Part shown: piece by piece, positions 7,918 through 16,802 of the stretch
How positions within the stretch are numbered: position 1 is the first letter of the stretch
Layout of the letters: each line of letters starts with the position of its first letter
DNA from: Photobacterium sp. TY1-4
GTDB taxonomy: Bacteria; Pseudomonadota; Gammaproteobacteria; Enterobacterales; Vibrionaceae
Reading direction: 5' to 3'
Length of the DNA: 64,000 nucleotides
NCBI RefSeq assembly: GCF_025398175.1
Contig: NZ_CP099734.1
Coordinates: 930,001-994,000, forward strand
Notes under the pieces: generated by a model
What the model was told of the DNA's origin: nothing
Database searches by the model: none
The model's input: the letters and a program-made list of their open reading frames with translations, nothing else
Translations under genes and position numbers: made by a program

Positions 7918-9564
7918 ATGGCGATCCATCCTCGAGCCGGTCAGCGCGCCCGGCAAGAAGATATGCATAACATTCCGGCGTTAGTGGCGAACTATTTTCA
8001 GATTGAACCGCAAGCCGGTAACCCGCAGCAACAAGTGGCGTTCGGAACCTCCGGCCACCGCGGCACGGCGGATAAAGGTACCTTTAACCAGCATCATATC
8101 TGGGCGATTGCCCAGGCGGTGGCAGAAGTACGTGCCGCCAACGGTGTAACCGGCCCGCTGTTTCTCGGCAAAGACACCCATGCGCTGTCTGAGCCGGCAT
8201 TCGCATCGACGCTGGAAGTGCTGGTGGCCAACGGCGTTCAAATCGTCATTCAGGAAGGGCGTGGCTATACGCCGACGCCGGGCATTTCTCATGCCATCCT
8301 GTGCCACAACGTCGCCAATGCTGCCAAAGCGGACGGCATTGTGATCACGCCTTCTCATAACCCACCGCAGGACGGGGGGATTAAATATAACCCGGTTCAT
8401 GGCGGTCCGGCTGAAGGGGCACTGACGACAGCGATTGAGTCTCGTGCCAACGAGATCATTGCTGCGGGCATGGTGGATGTGAAGCGTGTCTCCATCGAGC
8501 GGGCGTTAGCCAGCGATTTGGTTGTCGCGCGCGATCTGGTTGCGCCGTATGTGGACGATCTGGTCAATGTCATCGACATGGCGGCGATCCAGAAAGCCAA
8601 CCTGAAGATCGGTGTCGATCCGCTCGGTGGCTCCGGCATTGAATACTGGCGCCAGATTGCCAGCCATTACGGCCTGGATCTGACGTTGGTGGACGAATCG
8701 ATTGATCCGTCATTCCGCTTCATGTCGCTTGATAAAGATGGCGTGGTCCGCATGGACTGCTCGTCGCCGTATGCGATGGCAGGACTGCTGGCGCATAAAG
8801 ACAACTATGATCTGGCCTTTGGCAATGATCCGGATTATGACCGCCACGGGATTGTTACGCCAGCTGGGCTGATGAACCCGAACCATTTCCTGGCGGTGTG
8901 CATTGACTACCTCTACCGTCACCGTCCGGATTGGTCGGCAGACGTTGCGGTCGGCAAAACGCTGGTCTCCAGTGCTTTGATTGACCGAGTGGTTGCGGAT
9001 CTCGGCCGTGAGCTGTGTGAAGTACCGGTCGGCTTTAAGTGGTTTGTTGACGGACTGTACAGCGGCAAGCTGGGCTTCGGTGGTGAAGAAAGTGCCGGGG
9101 CATCCTTCCTGCGCATGGACGGAACGCCTTGGTCAACCGATAAAGACGGCATTTTGCTGTGTCTGCTGGCGGCGGAAATTACCGCGGTTACAGGTCAGAA
9201 TCCGCAGCAATACTACGAAGCGCTGGCGGCCAAGCATGGCGCGTCGGAGTACAACCGTCTGCAAGCGGTGGCTAATGGCGAGCAAAAAGCAGTGCTGAGC
9301 AAGCTGTCTCCGGAGATGGTGGCAGCAGAGACCCTGGCGGGCGATGCCATCACCGCGCGTCTGACGCATGCGCCAGGCAATGGTGCAGCGATTGGTGGCC
9401 TGAAGGTGACGACGGCAAATGGCTGGTTTGCCGCGCGTCCGTCCGGCACGGAAGACATCTACAAAATCTACTGTGAAAGCTTCCAGGGCAAGGCACATCT
9501 GGCACTGATTGAGCAAGAAGCGCAGGAGATCGTCAGTAAAGTGTTTGCAGACGCCGGTTTGTAA
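7918..9564 (+). CDS. pgm: phosphoglucomutase (alpha-D-glucose)
   Basis: Interconverts glucose-1-phosphate and glucose-6-phosphate, linking glycolysis to glycogen and nucleotide-sugar synthesis. It is 548 residues and collinear with E. coli Pgm. The phospho-serine loop is ITPSHNPP with S146. The metal loop is [11 protein letters not shown], the sugar-binding loop [10 protein letters not shown], and the phosphate-binding loop [11 protein letters not shown]. The ATG follows AAGGA by 7 bases. It is probably co-transcribed with seqA (35-bp gap) and ends at a strong terminator. Confidence 0.98.
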   Translation: MAIHPRAGQRARQEDMHNIPALVANYFQIEPQAGNPQQQVAFGTSGHRGTADKGTFNQHHIWAIAQAVAEVRAANGVTGPLFLGKDTHALSEPAFASTLEVLVANGVQIVIQEGRGYTPTPGISHAILCHNVANAAKADGIVITPSHNPPQDGGIKYNPVHGGPAEGALTTAIESRANEIIAAGMVDVKRVSIERALASDLVVARDLVAPYVDDLVNVIDMAAIQKANLKIGVDPLGGSGIEYWRQIASHYGLDLTLVDESIDPSFRFMSLDKDGVVRMDCSSPYAMAGLLAHKDNYDLAFGNDPDYDRHGIVTPAGLMNPNHFLAVCIDYLYRHRPDWSADVAVGKTLVSSALIDRVVADLGRELCEVPVGFKWFVDGLYSGKLGFGGEESAGASFLRMDGTPWSTDKDGILLCLLAAEITAVTGQNPQQYYEALAAKHGASEYNRLQAVANGEQKAVLSKLSPEMVAAETLAGDAITARLTHAPGNGAAIGGLKVTTANGWFAARPSGTEDIYKIYCESFQGKAHLALIEQEAQEIVSKVFADAGL

Positions 9565-9586
9565 GCTGGTTTTTGGCAAGTGATTT

Positions 9587-9619
9587 GAAAAACGCCCGGT
9601 CAGTCGACCGGGCGTTTTT
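9587..9619. terminator. bidirectional terminator after pgm
   Basis: An 11-bp perfect stem (AACGCCCGGTC, loop AGTC) has A residues before it and T5 after it. It separates convergent pgm and the DUF1853 gene. Confidence 0.92.
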
Positions 9620-9664
9620 GTCTTCACGTTTTGTCTCTGTTGTCTCAACGCTTTTGGCCTTGCT

Positions 9665-10471
9665 TCATTTGGGGTGAATCCCGTCCCGACGCGGCCAGTC
9701 TTGTGGCATCACAAACCAAACCTGCTGGTCCGGCGCAATGGCCTGTGTCGGGCTGGTGATGGTATCCACATTAAGTCGGGATTTCAGGGCGTCGTAGCTT
9801 GGTGGGTTGATCCATTGTGTTTTGTCGATCGGCTTGAGCCCGAGTGCTGCGGCGTGCTCCGGATAGCACCAGGTCCCGGTTAAGGCGTGGGGATTTACGG
9901 TCAGCGAAGATCCGGTATCTTGGCCATGGTGTGGGTAAAATAACCGTCCTTGCATCAGGAGTCGTTTGATGCGTGGCTCGCCATATTGAGGGGCCAACTG
10001 TTCGAGGAAGGCCGGGTGGTCGCTAAGCTGGAGCTGGTGTTCGAGCATCCGGTTGGTTTTCTTATCCAGGTTATCCTTGGCATTGGGGCCCGGCCATTGG
10101 TGCTGAAAAGCCAGATAGAATTTAATCGCGACTTCCCAGTGCTCGATGATGCCGGTTTGGCAATCTTCGACTAAGAAATCGATCGCCCCCAGCGTTTGAT
10201 TCTGCCAGGTCAGTTGTACTTCTTCTGCCAGAAGCCGGTAGCGGGGATGGGCATCGATCAGTTGTTGCCAGAGCCACTGATAGTAGAAACCCAGTCGTCG
10301 ATTCCCCGTATAAGGCGCGACTTCGGGGATCACGGCATGGGTACGGAATTCGGTCAGCCACTGATCATCCATCGCATAGGGCGCACAAATCAGGGACGGG
10401 CAATGGAGCAGGGCTTGCATGTCGTTAAGCATGCGTTGCTCATCTGTTTCTTTATTGTAAATTAACTGCAT
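9665..10471 (-). CDS. DUF1853 family protein
   Basis: A 268-residue soluble protein of the DUF1853 family; function unknown. The conserved core is GAIDFLVED followed by HWEVAIKFYL at about residues 95-120. The spacing of an aspartate, a glutamate and a lysine (D...E-x3-K) loosely recalls the PD-(D/E)xK nuclease core, but that is only an inference from the motif. No membrane segment or signal peptide is seen. The ribosome site is weak. It stands alone between pgm and ybfA, convergent with pgm. Confidence 0.7.
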   Translation of the reverse strand: MQLIYNKETDEQRMLNDMQALLHCPSLICAPYAMDDQWLTEFRTHAVIPEVAPYTGNRRLGFYYQWLWQQLIDAHPRYRLLAEEVQLTWQNQTLGAIDFLVEDCQTGIIEHWEVAIKFYLAFQHQWPGPNAKDNLDKKTNRMLEHQLQLSDHPAFLEQLAPQYGEPRIKRLLMQGRLFYPHHGQDTGSSLTVNPHALTGTWCYPEHAAALGLKPIDKTQWINPPSYDALKSRLNVDTITSPTQAIAPDQQVWFVMPQDWPRRDGIHPK

Positions 10472-10589
10472 ATCGAAACTTTAAGTTACCTTTTAGCGAC
10501 ACTTTTGCCGAAATTAGCAGGATGGAACACTAGTGTCGAAGCGACTTTTGGATTAGCTTAATAACAGGTTAGACCAGATGGGAGGCTAT

Positions 10590-10796
10590 ATGTACCAGCC
10601 CTATTCTTTGCTTCATATTCTGACGCGCCGGCTCGGTGTGGTTCTGCTCGGGATCGCAGCACTGCCATTGATGTTGCTGTTGCCGAAACCCAAGCGCGCA
10701 TCTTTCTACAGTCTGATGCACCGATTCTGGACCAAAACCAGCACCAAGCCGGTCTGGTTGAAAGAGTCGGAGCATGGCACGCAACAGCTGTACTGA
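10590..10796 (+). CDS. ybfA: YbfA-like small membrane protein (DUF2517)
   Basis: A 68-residue protein with one hydrophobic segment (about 18-36) and a conserved C-terminal half with FYSLMHRFWTKTS and KPVWL. This closely follows E. coli YbfA (FYSYLHRVWSKTSDKPVW, from memory), which also lives near pgm/seqA. The function is unknown. The start at 10590 is preferred over the ATG at 10578 because GGAGG sits 4 bases before it. Confidence 0.75.
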   Translation: MYQPYSLLHILTRRLGVVLLGIAALPLMLLLPKPKRASFYSLMHRFWTKTSTKPVWLKESEHGTQQLY

Positions 10797-10925
10797 TCAC
10801 TGTAACATAATCCAAGGCATGGCGCCGGTAACTGGACCGCCGGTCGAGGAATGTTGCATGACACGGAGGCTGCTCCTGACCCGGAGATAGGATAAACTAT
10901 TCGGGAGTGACAAGAGGGAGCACGA

Positions 10926-11681
10926 ATGAATCATCTAACATTGGAAGCAGTGCTGAACGAGCTGCTCAGCCCGCACCTGATCAAAGACTATTGTCCAAAT
11001 GGGTTACAGGTCGAAGGGAAAACTGAAGTTAGCAAAGTGATCGCCGGGGTGACGGCCAGCCAGGCTTTGATTGATCGCGCGATCGAAGCGCAGGCGGATG
11101 CGTTGCTGGTCCATCACGGGTATTTCTGGAAAGGTGAGCCATCGGAAATTCGCGGGATGAAGTTTCGTCGTATTAAGGCGTTGATTGATCACGGGATTAA
11201 CCTGTACGCTTATCATTTGCCTCTGGATGTCCATCCGCAATTAGGGAACAACGCCCAATTGGCAAAATTGCTTGAGATTGAGGTGCTGGGTGGTATGGAA
11301 GCCGGAAATCCGCAGTCGGTCAGCGTGTATGGTCAGTTTGACCGGCCACTAACCGGTGAGGAACTGGCTTCCCGGCTGGCGATTGCATTGCACCGTGAGC
11401 CGCTGCACATTCCAGGTGGGCCTGCTGAAATTAAGACGGTCGGCTGGTGTACTGGCGGGGGACAGGACTTTATTGAGCTGGCTGCACAGCGTGGGCTGGA
11501 TGCGTTTATCTCGGGTGAGATTTCCGAGCGCACAGTACATAGCGCACGTGAGCTGGGCATTCATTACTATAGCGCCGGTCATCATGCGACGGAGCGGTAC
11601 GGGGTAAAAGCGTTGGGCGAGTGGTTGACGCAAACCCATGGCCTCGACGTCAGTTTTATCGATATTGATAATCCGGTTTAA
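10926..11681 (+). CDS. ybgI: Nif3-like dinuclear metal-centre protein (YbgI)
   Basis: A 251-residue member of the Nif3/YbgI family, hexameric ring proteins with a two-metal site per subunit; the physiological role is uncertain. The metal-binding residues are visible in LLVHHGYFW (two His), in a middle Asp region (YHLPLDVHP) and near the C-terminus in YSAGHHATERYG. AGGGAG precedes the ATG. It lies between ybfA and gltA, convergent with gltA. Confidence 0.92.
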   Translation: MNHLTLEAVLNELLSPHLIKDYCPNGLQVEGKTEVSKVIAGVTASQALIDRAIEAQADALLVHHGYFWKGEPSEIRGMKFRRIKALIDHGINLYAYHLPLDVHPQLGNNAQLAKLLEIEVLGGMEAGNPQSVSVYGQFDRPLTGEELASRLAIALHREPLHIPGGPAEIKTVGWCTGGGQDFIELAAQRGLDAFISGEISERTVHSARELGIHYYSAGHHATERYGVKALGEWLTQTHGLDVSFIDIDNPV

Positions 11682-11710
11682 GCACCCAACGTACAAAACA
11701 TACAGGGACA

Positions 11711-11743
11711 AAAAAAGGTTGAGCGTAATGCTCAACCTTTTTA
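11711..11743. terminator. bidirectional terminator between ybgI and gltA
   Basis: AAAGGTTGAGC (11714-11724), loop GTAAT, then GCTCAACCTTT (11730-11740), flanked by A and T runs. Confidence 0.92.
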
Positions 11744-11774
11744 TTTTGAAACACGCTCCGAAGCGTCGGCGATC

Positions 11775-13064
11775 TTATTCGCGCTCGTGGATCGGTTGAA
11801 ATTCACGTTGTGGATAGCCGGTGTACAGCTGACGCGGACGGCCGATACGGTTGCCCGGATCGTTGTGCATTTCGTTCCAGTGCGCAATCCAGCCAATGGT
11901 CCGGGACATCGCGAAAATCACGGTGAACATGGAAACCGGGATCCCGATGGCTTTCAGGATGATACCTGAGTAGAAGTCCACGTTCGGGTAGAGCTTCTTA
12001 TCAATGAAGTATTCATCTGATAGCGCGATACGTTCCAGCTCCATGGCGACATCCAGCAGTGGATCGTCGATCTTCAGTTCTTCCAGCACTTCATGGCAGG
12101 CTTCACGCATTACAGTTGCGCGTGGATCGTAGTTTTTGTAAACCCGGTGTCCAAAGCCCATCAGGCGGAATGGGTCATCTTTATCTTTGGCGCGCTCAAT
12201 ATACTCAGGGATATTGTCCACGCTGCCAATCTCTTCCAGCATCTTCAGGCAGGCTTCGTTCGCACCGCCATGTGCAGGACCCCATAGCGAGGCAATCCCG
12301 GCAGCGATACATGCAAACGGGTTGGCACCGGATGAGCCGGCCAGACGAACAGTAGACGTCGACGCGTTTTGTTCGTGATCAGCATGCAGGGTAAAGATTT
12401 TGTCCATCGCACGGGCGACGACCGGGCTCACTTCATATTCTTCACACGGCGTTGCGAACATCATATGCAGGAAGTTCTCCGCATAGTCCAGGTCGTTGCG
12501 CGGGAAGATAAACGGTTGGCCAATGGAGTATTTGTAACACATCGCAGCCAGCGTCGGCATTTTCGACAGCAGGCGGAACGCCGTGATTTCACGGTGCATG
12601 TCGTTATTAATATCCAGTGAGTCATGGTAGAAGGCTGCCAGGGCACCGACCACACCACACATCACCGCCATTGGGTGTGCATCGCGGCGGAAGCCGTGGA
12701 AGAAGCTGGCAATTTGCTCGTGAACCATGGTGTGGCGCGTGACCGTGGTGCGGAATGTTTCGTATTGCGCACGGGACGGTACTTCACCGTATAGCAGGAT
12801 ATAGCACACTTCCAGGTAATCAGCGTTATTGGCTAACTGGTCGATCGGGTAGCCGCGGTGCAGCAGGATCCCTTTATCGCCATCAATATAGGTAATTTGA
12901 GATTCACATGACGCTGTGGCCAGAAAACCAGGGTCAAATGTAAAGTAGCCGCTCGCGCCAAGCTTACGGACATCTATGACGTCAGGCCCTTGTGTACCCC
13001 CGAGAATCGGCAGTTCGACTGGTGCATTCCCTTCAATATGAAGAGTCGCTTTCTTGTCTGCCAT
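11775..13064 (-). CDS. gltA: citrate synthase (type II, hexameric)
   Basis: Condenses acetyl-CoA and oxaloacetate to citrate, the entry step of the TCA cycle. It is 429 residues, as expected for the NADH-sensitive Gram-negative type. The catalytic regions are [10 protein letters not shown] (His), MGFGHRVYK (His) and PNVDFYSG (Asp). AAGGAG lies 6 bases before the ATG. It diverges from sdhCDAB, the usual arrangement in enterics and vibrios, so the intergenic region controls both entry and middle parts of the cycle. Confidence 0.98.
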   Translation of the reverse strand: MADKKATLHIEGNAPVELPILGGTQGPDVIDVRKLGASGYFTFDPGFLATASCESQITYIDGDKGILLHRGYPIDQLANNADYLEVCYILLYGEVPSRAQYETFRTTVTRHTMVHEQIASFFHGFRRDAHPMAVMCGVVGALAAFYHDSLDINNDMHREITAFRLLSKMPTLAAMCYKYSIGQPFIFPRNDLDYAENFLHMMFATPCEEYEVSPVVARAMDKIFTLHADHEQNASTSTVRLAGSSGANPFACIAAGIASLWGPAHGGANEACLKMLEEIGSVDNIPEYIERAKDKDDPFRLMGFGHRVYKNYDPRATVMREACHEVLEELKIDDPLLDVAMELERIALSDEYFIDKKLYPNVDFYSGIILKAIGIPVSMFTVIFAMSRTIGWIAHWNEMHNDPGNRIGRPRQLYTGYPQREFQPIHERE

Positions 13065-13115
13065 AACAATCTCCTTTGCTTTTTATAATCCTGATCCAGA
13101 TTCGGATGTGCAGTT

Positions 13116-13144
13116 GTTGTACCGGGGGATCCCGCATTTGTCAA
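13116..13144 (-). promoter_or_regulatory. gltA promoter
   Basis: Reading leftward, a consensus -35 TTGACA (13139-13144), a 17-bp spacer and -10 TACAAC (13116-13121) lie about 50 bp upstream of gltA. Confidence 0.65.
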
Positions 13145-13474
13145 TTTTTGTACTGCTTTGTGTGCGCTTGTTAATAACTTTTGGTAAAAAAGTGCAAAAT
13201 CTCGAAATCGTGTTAGAGGTCATGTAACCGGGTTTGTAATTGCTTGTTACGAGGCGTATACTCGCCGCAGGTCTCTGGTTCCGCCGCCGCCAGATACAAG
13301 TGCTTAAGTACTCAACAATATTAGTCACTTAGGTTGAACTGTGTTTTGGGTTCCCTACATAAACATATTTGCAACCAAAGGTTACGAAAATGTTGCGATC
13401 ATTTGTCCTGGCTCAGCGAACCGGAGAGTTTAATAAAAATAAGATGCTTCAATGGAGCTGAGTGGGCAAATACC
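13145..13474. promoter_or_regulatory. gltA-sdhC intergenic region with sdh promoter
   Basis: The rightward promoter TTGTAA (13234-13239), 17 bp, TATACT (13257-13262) is a good match and leaves a roughly 200-nt sdhC leader. GTTAATAAC (13170-13178) between the two promoters resembles part of an ArcA box, which would fit aerobic/anaerobic control. No gene was found in the leader. Confidence 0.55.
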
Positions 13475-13855
13475 GTGAAAGTAAATAAGCCAAGACCTGT
13501 TAACCTCGACCTACAGACGATTCGCTTTCCTCTGACGGCGATTGCGTCCATCCTGCACCGGGTCTCCGGTGTCATCACATTTGTTGCTGTTGCCATTCTT
13601 CTGTGGCTTTTAAGCCTTTCCCTGTCATCTCCAGAAGGTTTCGCCAGTGCTGCCAACATTGTTGACAGTTTCTTTGTGAAATTCGTGCTGTGGGGGATCC
13701 TGACGGCGCTGTTCTACCACATTGTGTTAGGCGTGCGTCACTTGATGATGGATATGGGATATTTTGAAGAAATGGATACCGGGATTGCAAGCGCCAAAAT
13801 CAGCTTTGCAATTGTCGCGGTACTGGCTGTCTTTGCAGGAGGCCTGGTATGGTAA
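13475..13855 (+). CDS. sdhC: succinate dehydrogenase cytochrome b556 subunit
   Basis: Membrane anchor of complex II that holds haem b and helps form the ubiquinone site. The 126 residues have three transmembrane helices. The conserved N-terminal segment [20 protein letters not shown] carries the quinone-site region, and H82 in YHIVLGVRH corresponds to the E. coli haem ligand H84. The GTG at 13475 gives [13 protein letters not shown], matching the family start; longer upstream frames have no homology. The stop overlaps the sdhD start by 7 bases. Confidence 0.94.
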   Translation: MKVNKPRPVNLDLQTIRFPLTAIASILHRVSGVITFVAVAILLWLLSLSLSSPEGFASAANIVDSFFVKFVLWGILTALFYHIVLGVRHLMMDMGYFEEMDTGIASAKISFAIVAVLAVFAGGLVW

Positions 13856-14196
13856 ACAATGTGTCAACGGTTGGTCGTAATGGTGTACACGACTTTATTC
13901 TGATCCGCGCAACGGCGATCATCCTTACGCTTTACACCCTCTACATGGTTGGATTTTTCGCCTTCGGGCCGGATCTGAGCTATGAAACCTGGACTGCGTT
14001 TTTCGGTAAGCTGAGCACGAAAGTGTTCACCATGCTAGCGCTGTTCTCCATCATGATCCATGCCTGGATCGGCTTATGGCAAGTCCTGACGGATTACATT
14101 AAACCTGCCGCACTTCGTGCAGGGATCCAATTTGGCGTGGTTGCCATTCTTCTCGTCTACCTGTTTTCTGGCTTCTTTATTGTGTGGGGTGTGTAA
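13849..14196 (+). CDS. sdhD: succinate dehydrogenase membrane anchor subunit
   Basis: Second hydrophobic anchor of complex II. The 115 residues have three transmembrane helices, and the quinone-site residues D82-Y83 lie in QVLTDYIKP. It starts inside the end of sdhC (ATGGTAA) and ends directly before the sdhA GTG, so the three genes are translationally coupled. Confidence 0.95.
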   Translation: MVNNVSTVGRNGVHDFILIRATAIILTLYTLYMVGFFAFGPDLSYETWTAFFGKLSTKVFTMLALFSIMIHAWIGLWQVLTDYIKPAALRAGIQFGVVAILLVYLFSGFFIVWGV

Positions 14197-15963
14197 GTGA
14201 GCATTGCAGTTCGTGAATTTGATGCCGTCGTGATCGGTGCTGGTGGTGCAGGTATGCGCGCCGCACTTCAGATTTCAGAACAAGGCCTGAAATGTGCCTT
14301 GTTGTCTAAAGTTTTTCCTACTCGCTCTCACACCGTTTCGGCGCAGGGCGGGATCACCGTTGCCCTGGGGAACTCACACCCGGATAACTGGCAATGGCAC
14401 ATGTACGATACCGTCAAAGGTTCAGACTACATTGGCGATCAGAATGCCATTGAGTATATGTGTAAAAATGGCCCGAAATCAGTCATTGAGCTGGAAAAAA
14501 TGGGCCTGCCGTTCTCTCGTTTTGATAACGGGACCATCTACCAGCGCCCATTCGGCGGCCAGTCGAAAGAGTTTGGCGGCGAGCAGGCTGCGCGAACCGC
14601 TGCTGCTGCGGACCGAACCGGCCATGCCCTGCTGCACACCCTGTACCAGCAAAACATTAAGCACAAAACCACAATTTTCTCGGAGTGGTATGCACTGGAT
14701 CTGGTGAAGAACCAGGACGGCGCCATTCTGGGCTGTACTGCGCTGTGCATGGAAACTGGTGAGATTTGCTACTTCAAAGCCAAGGCAACGGTACTGGCGA
14801 CAGGTGGTGCGGGCCGCATTTATGCGTCGACAACGAACGCCCACATCAACACCGGTGATGGTGTCGGGATGGCATTGCGTGCCGGAGTGCCGATGCAGGA
14901 TATGGAAATGTGGCAGTTCCACCCAACCGGGATTGCCGGTGCCGGGGTACTGGTCACCGAAGGCTGTCGTGGTGAAGGCGGCTACCTGCTGAACAAAGAC
15001 GGCGAGCGCTTTATGGAGCGTTACGCGCCGAATGCCAAAGACCTGGCCGGCCGCGACGTGGTTGCGCGTTCAATGATGGTCGAGATCCGTGAAGGTCGCG
15101 GTTGCGATGGCCCATGGGGTCCGCACATTAAACTGAAACTGGATCACCTGGGTAAAGACGTACTGGAATCTCGTCTGCCAGGGATTTGTGAGCTGTCTCG
15201 GACCTTTGCTCACGTTGATCCGGTCAAAGAGCCGATTCCGGTGATCCCAACCTGTCACTACATGATGGGTGGGGTACCAACGCAGGTCTCCGGCCAGGCT
15301 GTGAAGCAAACGGCAGCCGGTGATGACGTGGAAGTTCAAGGCCTGTTCGCTTGTGGTGAAATTGCCTCGGTTTCTGTTCACGGTGCGAACCGTCTGGGTG
15401 GTAACTCTCTGCTTGACCTGGTGGTCTTCGGTCGTGCGACTGGTCTGCACCTGGGTGAAACGCTGGCTGCCCAAGCAGAAGCGCGTCCGGCGACTGACTC
15501 TGATATTGAAGCTTCTCTGGCACGTGTGAACCGCTGGAATACCACGCAGAAAGGTGAAGATCCGGTTCAAATCCGTAAAGATCTGCAATCCTGCATGCAA
15601 AATAACTTCTCGGTCTTCCGCGAAGGCGAAGCCATGGCGACTGGCCTGGAAGAGCTGAAAGTGATCCGCGAGCGTCTGAAAGATGCGCGCCTGGATGACA
15701 CCTCGACTGAATTCAACACCCAACGTGTTGAATGTCTGGAGCTGGAAAACCTGATGGAAACGGCTTATGCAACGGCTGTGGCGGCGAACTACCGTACCGA
15801 AAGCCGTGGCGCCCATGCCCGTTTCGACTTCCCTGAGCGTGACGATGCAAACTGGCTGTGCCACTCCATTTACAACCCCGAGACAGAGCAAATGTCGAAG
15901 CGTGATGTAAACATGACACCAGTTCACCGTGAGGCATTTCCGCCGAAAGCGCGTACTTACTAA
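14197..15963 (+). CDS. sdhA: succinate dehydrogenase flavoprotein subunit
   Basis: Catalytic subunit that oxidises succinate to fumarate with covalently bound FAD. It is 588 residues. The dinucleotide fold is [13 protein letters not shown] (13-25), with the FAD-linking H45 in [10 protein letters not shown]. The active-site segments are [14 protein letters not shown] and [11 protein letters not shown]. It starts with GTG immediately after the sdhD stop. The protein extends to the typical FPPKARTY C-terminus. Confidence 0.98.
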   Translation: MSIAVREFDAVVIGAGGAGMRAALQISEQGLKCALLSKVFPTRSHTVSAQGGITVALGNSHPDNWQWHMYDTVKGSDYIGDQNAIEYMCKNGPKSVIELEKMGLPFSRFDNGTIYQRPFGGQSKEFGGEQAARTAAAADRTGHALLHTLYQQNIKHKTTIFSEWYALDLVKNQDGAILGCTALCMETGEICYFKAKATVLATGGAGRIYASTTNAHINTGDGVGMALRAGVPMQDMEMWQFHPTGIAGAGVLVTEGCRGEGGYLLNKDGERFMERYAPNAKDLAGRDVVARSMMVEIREGRGCDGPWGPHIKLKLDHLGKDVLESRLPGICELSRTFAHVDPVKEPIPVIPTCHYMMGGVPTQVSGQAVKQTAAGDDVEVQGLFACGEIASVSVHGANRLGGNSLLDLVVFGRATGLHLGETLAAQAEARPATDSDIEASLARVNRWNTTQKGEDPVQIRKDLQSCMQNNFSVFREGEAMATGLEELKVIRERLKDARLDDTSTEFNTQRVECLELENLMETAYATAVAANYRTESRGAHARFDFPERDDANWLCHSIYNPETEQMSKRDVNMTPVHREAFPPKARTY

Positions 15964-15977
15964 GGGAGGTAAGCATT

Positions 15978-16691
15978 ATGAAACTGAATTTCTCAATTTA
16001 CCGCTACAACCCTGACGTTGATAACGCTCCGCACATGAAAGGATATACCCTGGATGTGCCGGATGGCTCCGATATGATGGTGCTTGATGCGCTGATCCTG
16101 CTGAAAGAGCAGGATCCGACGCTGTCTTTCCGTCGTTCGTGCCGTGAAGGGGTTTGTGGCTCAGACGGCATCAACATGAACGGGAAAAATGGGCTGGCTT
16201 GTATCACGCCGCTGTCGGCGCTGATGGGCGAGAAAACCATTGTGATCCGTCCGCTGCCAGGCCTGCCGGTGATCCGCGACCTGATCATCGATATGGAGCA
16301 GTTCTACACCAACTACGCCAAAGTGAAACCATTCCTGATTGATGATGAGTCGCTGCCGCCGGCACGTGAGCATCTGCAATCTCCGGAAGAGCGTGCCCAC
16401 TTGGATGGTTTGTACGAGTGTATTATGTGTGCATGTTGCTCAACATCTTGCCCGTCATTCTGGTGGAACCCGGATAAATTTATCGGTCCGGCCGGCTTGC
16501 TGGCAGCGTACCGCTGGCTGATTGACAGCCGTGATACGGCCACAGATGAACGTCTGTCTGATCTTGACGACGCATTTAGCGTTTTTCGTTGCCATGGCAT
16601 CATGAACTGTGTAAATGTCTGTCCGAAGGGATTAAATCCTACCAAAGCGATCGGCCATATTAAGTCAATGTTGCTGAAACGCGCGGTATAA
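15978..16691 (+). CDS. sdhB: succinate dehydrogenase iron-sulfur subunit
   Basis: Carries electrons from FAD to ubiquinone through three clusters. It is 237 residues. The [2Fe-2S] ligands are C55, C60 and C75 with D63 nearby. The [4Fe-4S] and [3Fe-4S] ligands are in CIMCACCSTSCP and CHGIMNCVNVCPKG. GGGAGG precedes the ATG, 14 bp after sdhA. Confidence 0.98.
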   Translation: MKLNFSIYRYNPDVDNAPHMKGYTLDVPDGSDMMVLDALILLKEQDPTLSFRRSCREGVCGSDGINMNGKNGLACITPLSALMGEKTIVIRPLPGLPVIRDLIIDMEQFYTNYAKVKPFLIDDESLPPAREHLQSPEERAHLDGLYECIMCACCSTSCPSFWWNPDKFIGPAGLLAAYRWLIDSRDTATDERLSDLDDAFSVFRCHGIMNCVNVCPKGLNPTKAIGHIKSMLLKRAV

Positions 16692-16710
16692 AAAGTCGAA
16701 TTATCGATAT

Positions 16711-16746
16711 GCTGGCTTTCTGACTCGCTATCGAAAGCCAGCTTTT
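16711..16746 (+). terminator. weak terminator or processing hairpin between sdhB and sucA
   Basis: A perfect 10-bp stem (GCTGGCTTTC / GAAAGCCAGC) with a 12-base loop is followed by only four T. It may be a partial terminator or an RNase-resistant 3' end that sets the sdh:suc ratio. Confidence 0.6.
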
Positions 16747-16802
16747 AAGCCCGGCCTTGAGACCGGAGCAAAATGGCGATAACTAGTGGTTAAGGGAAAA
16801 CA

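Noticed and set aside
15070..15927. 285-codon leftward open frame antisense to sdhA
   Set aside because: Antisense shadow with no support of its own.
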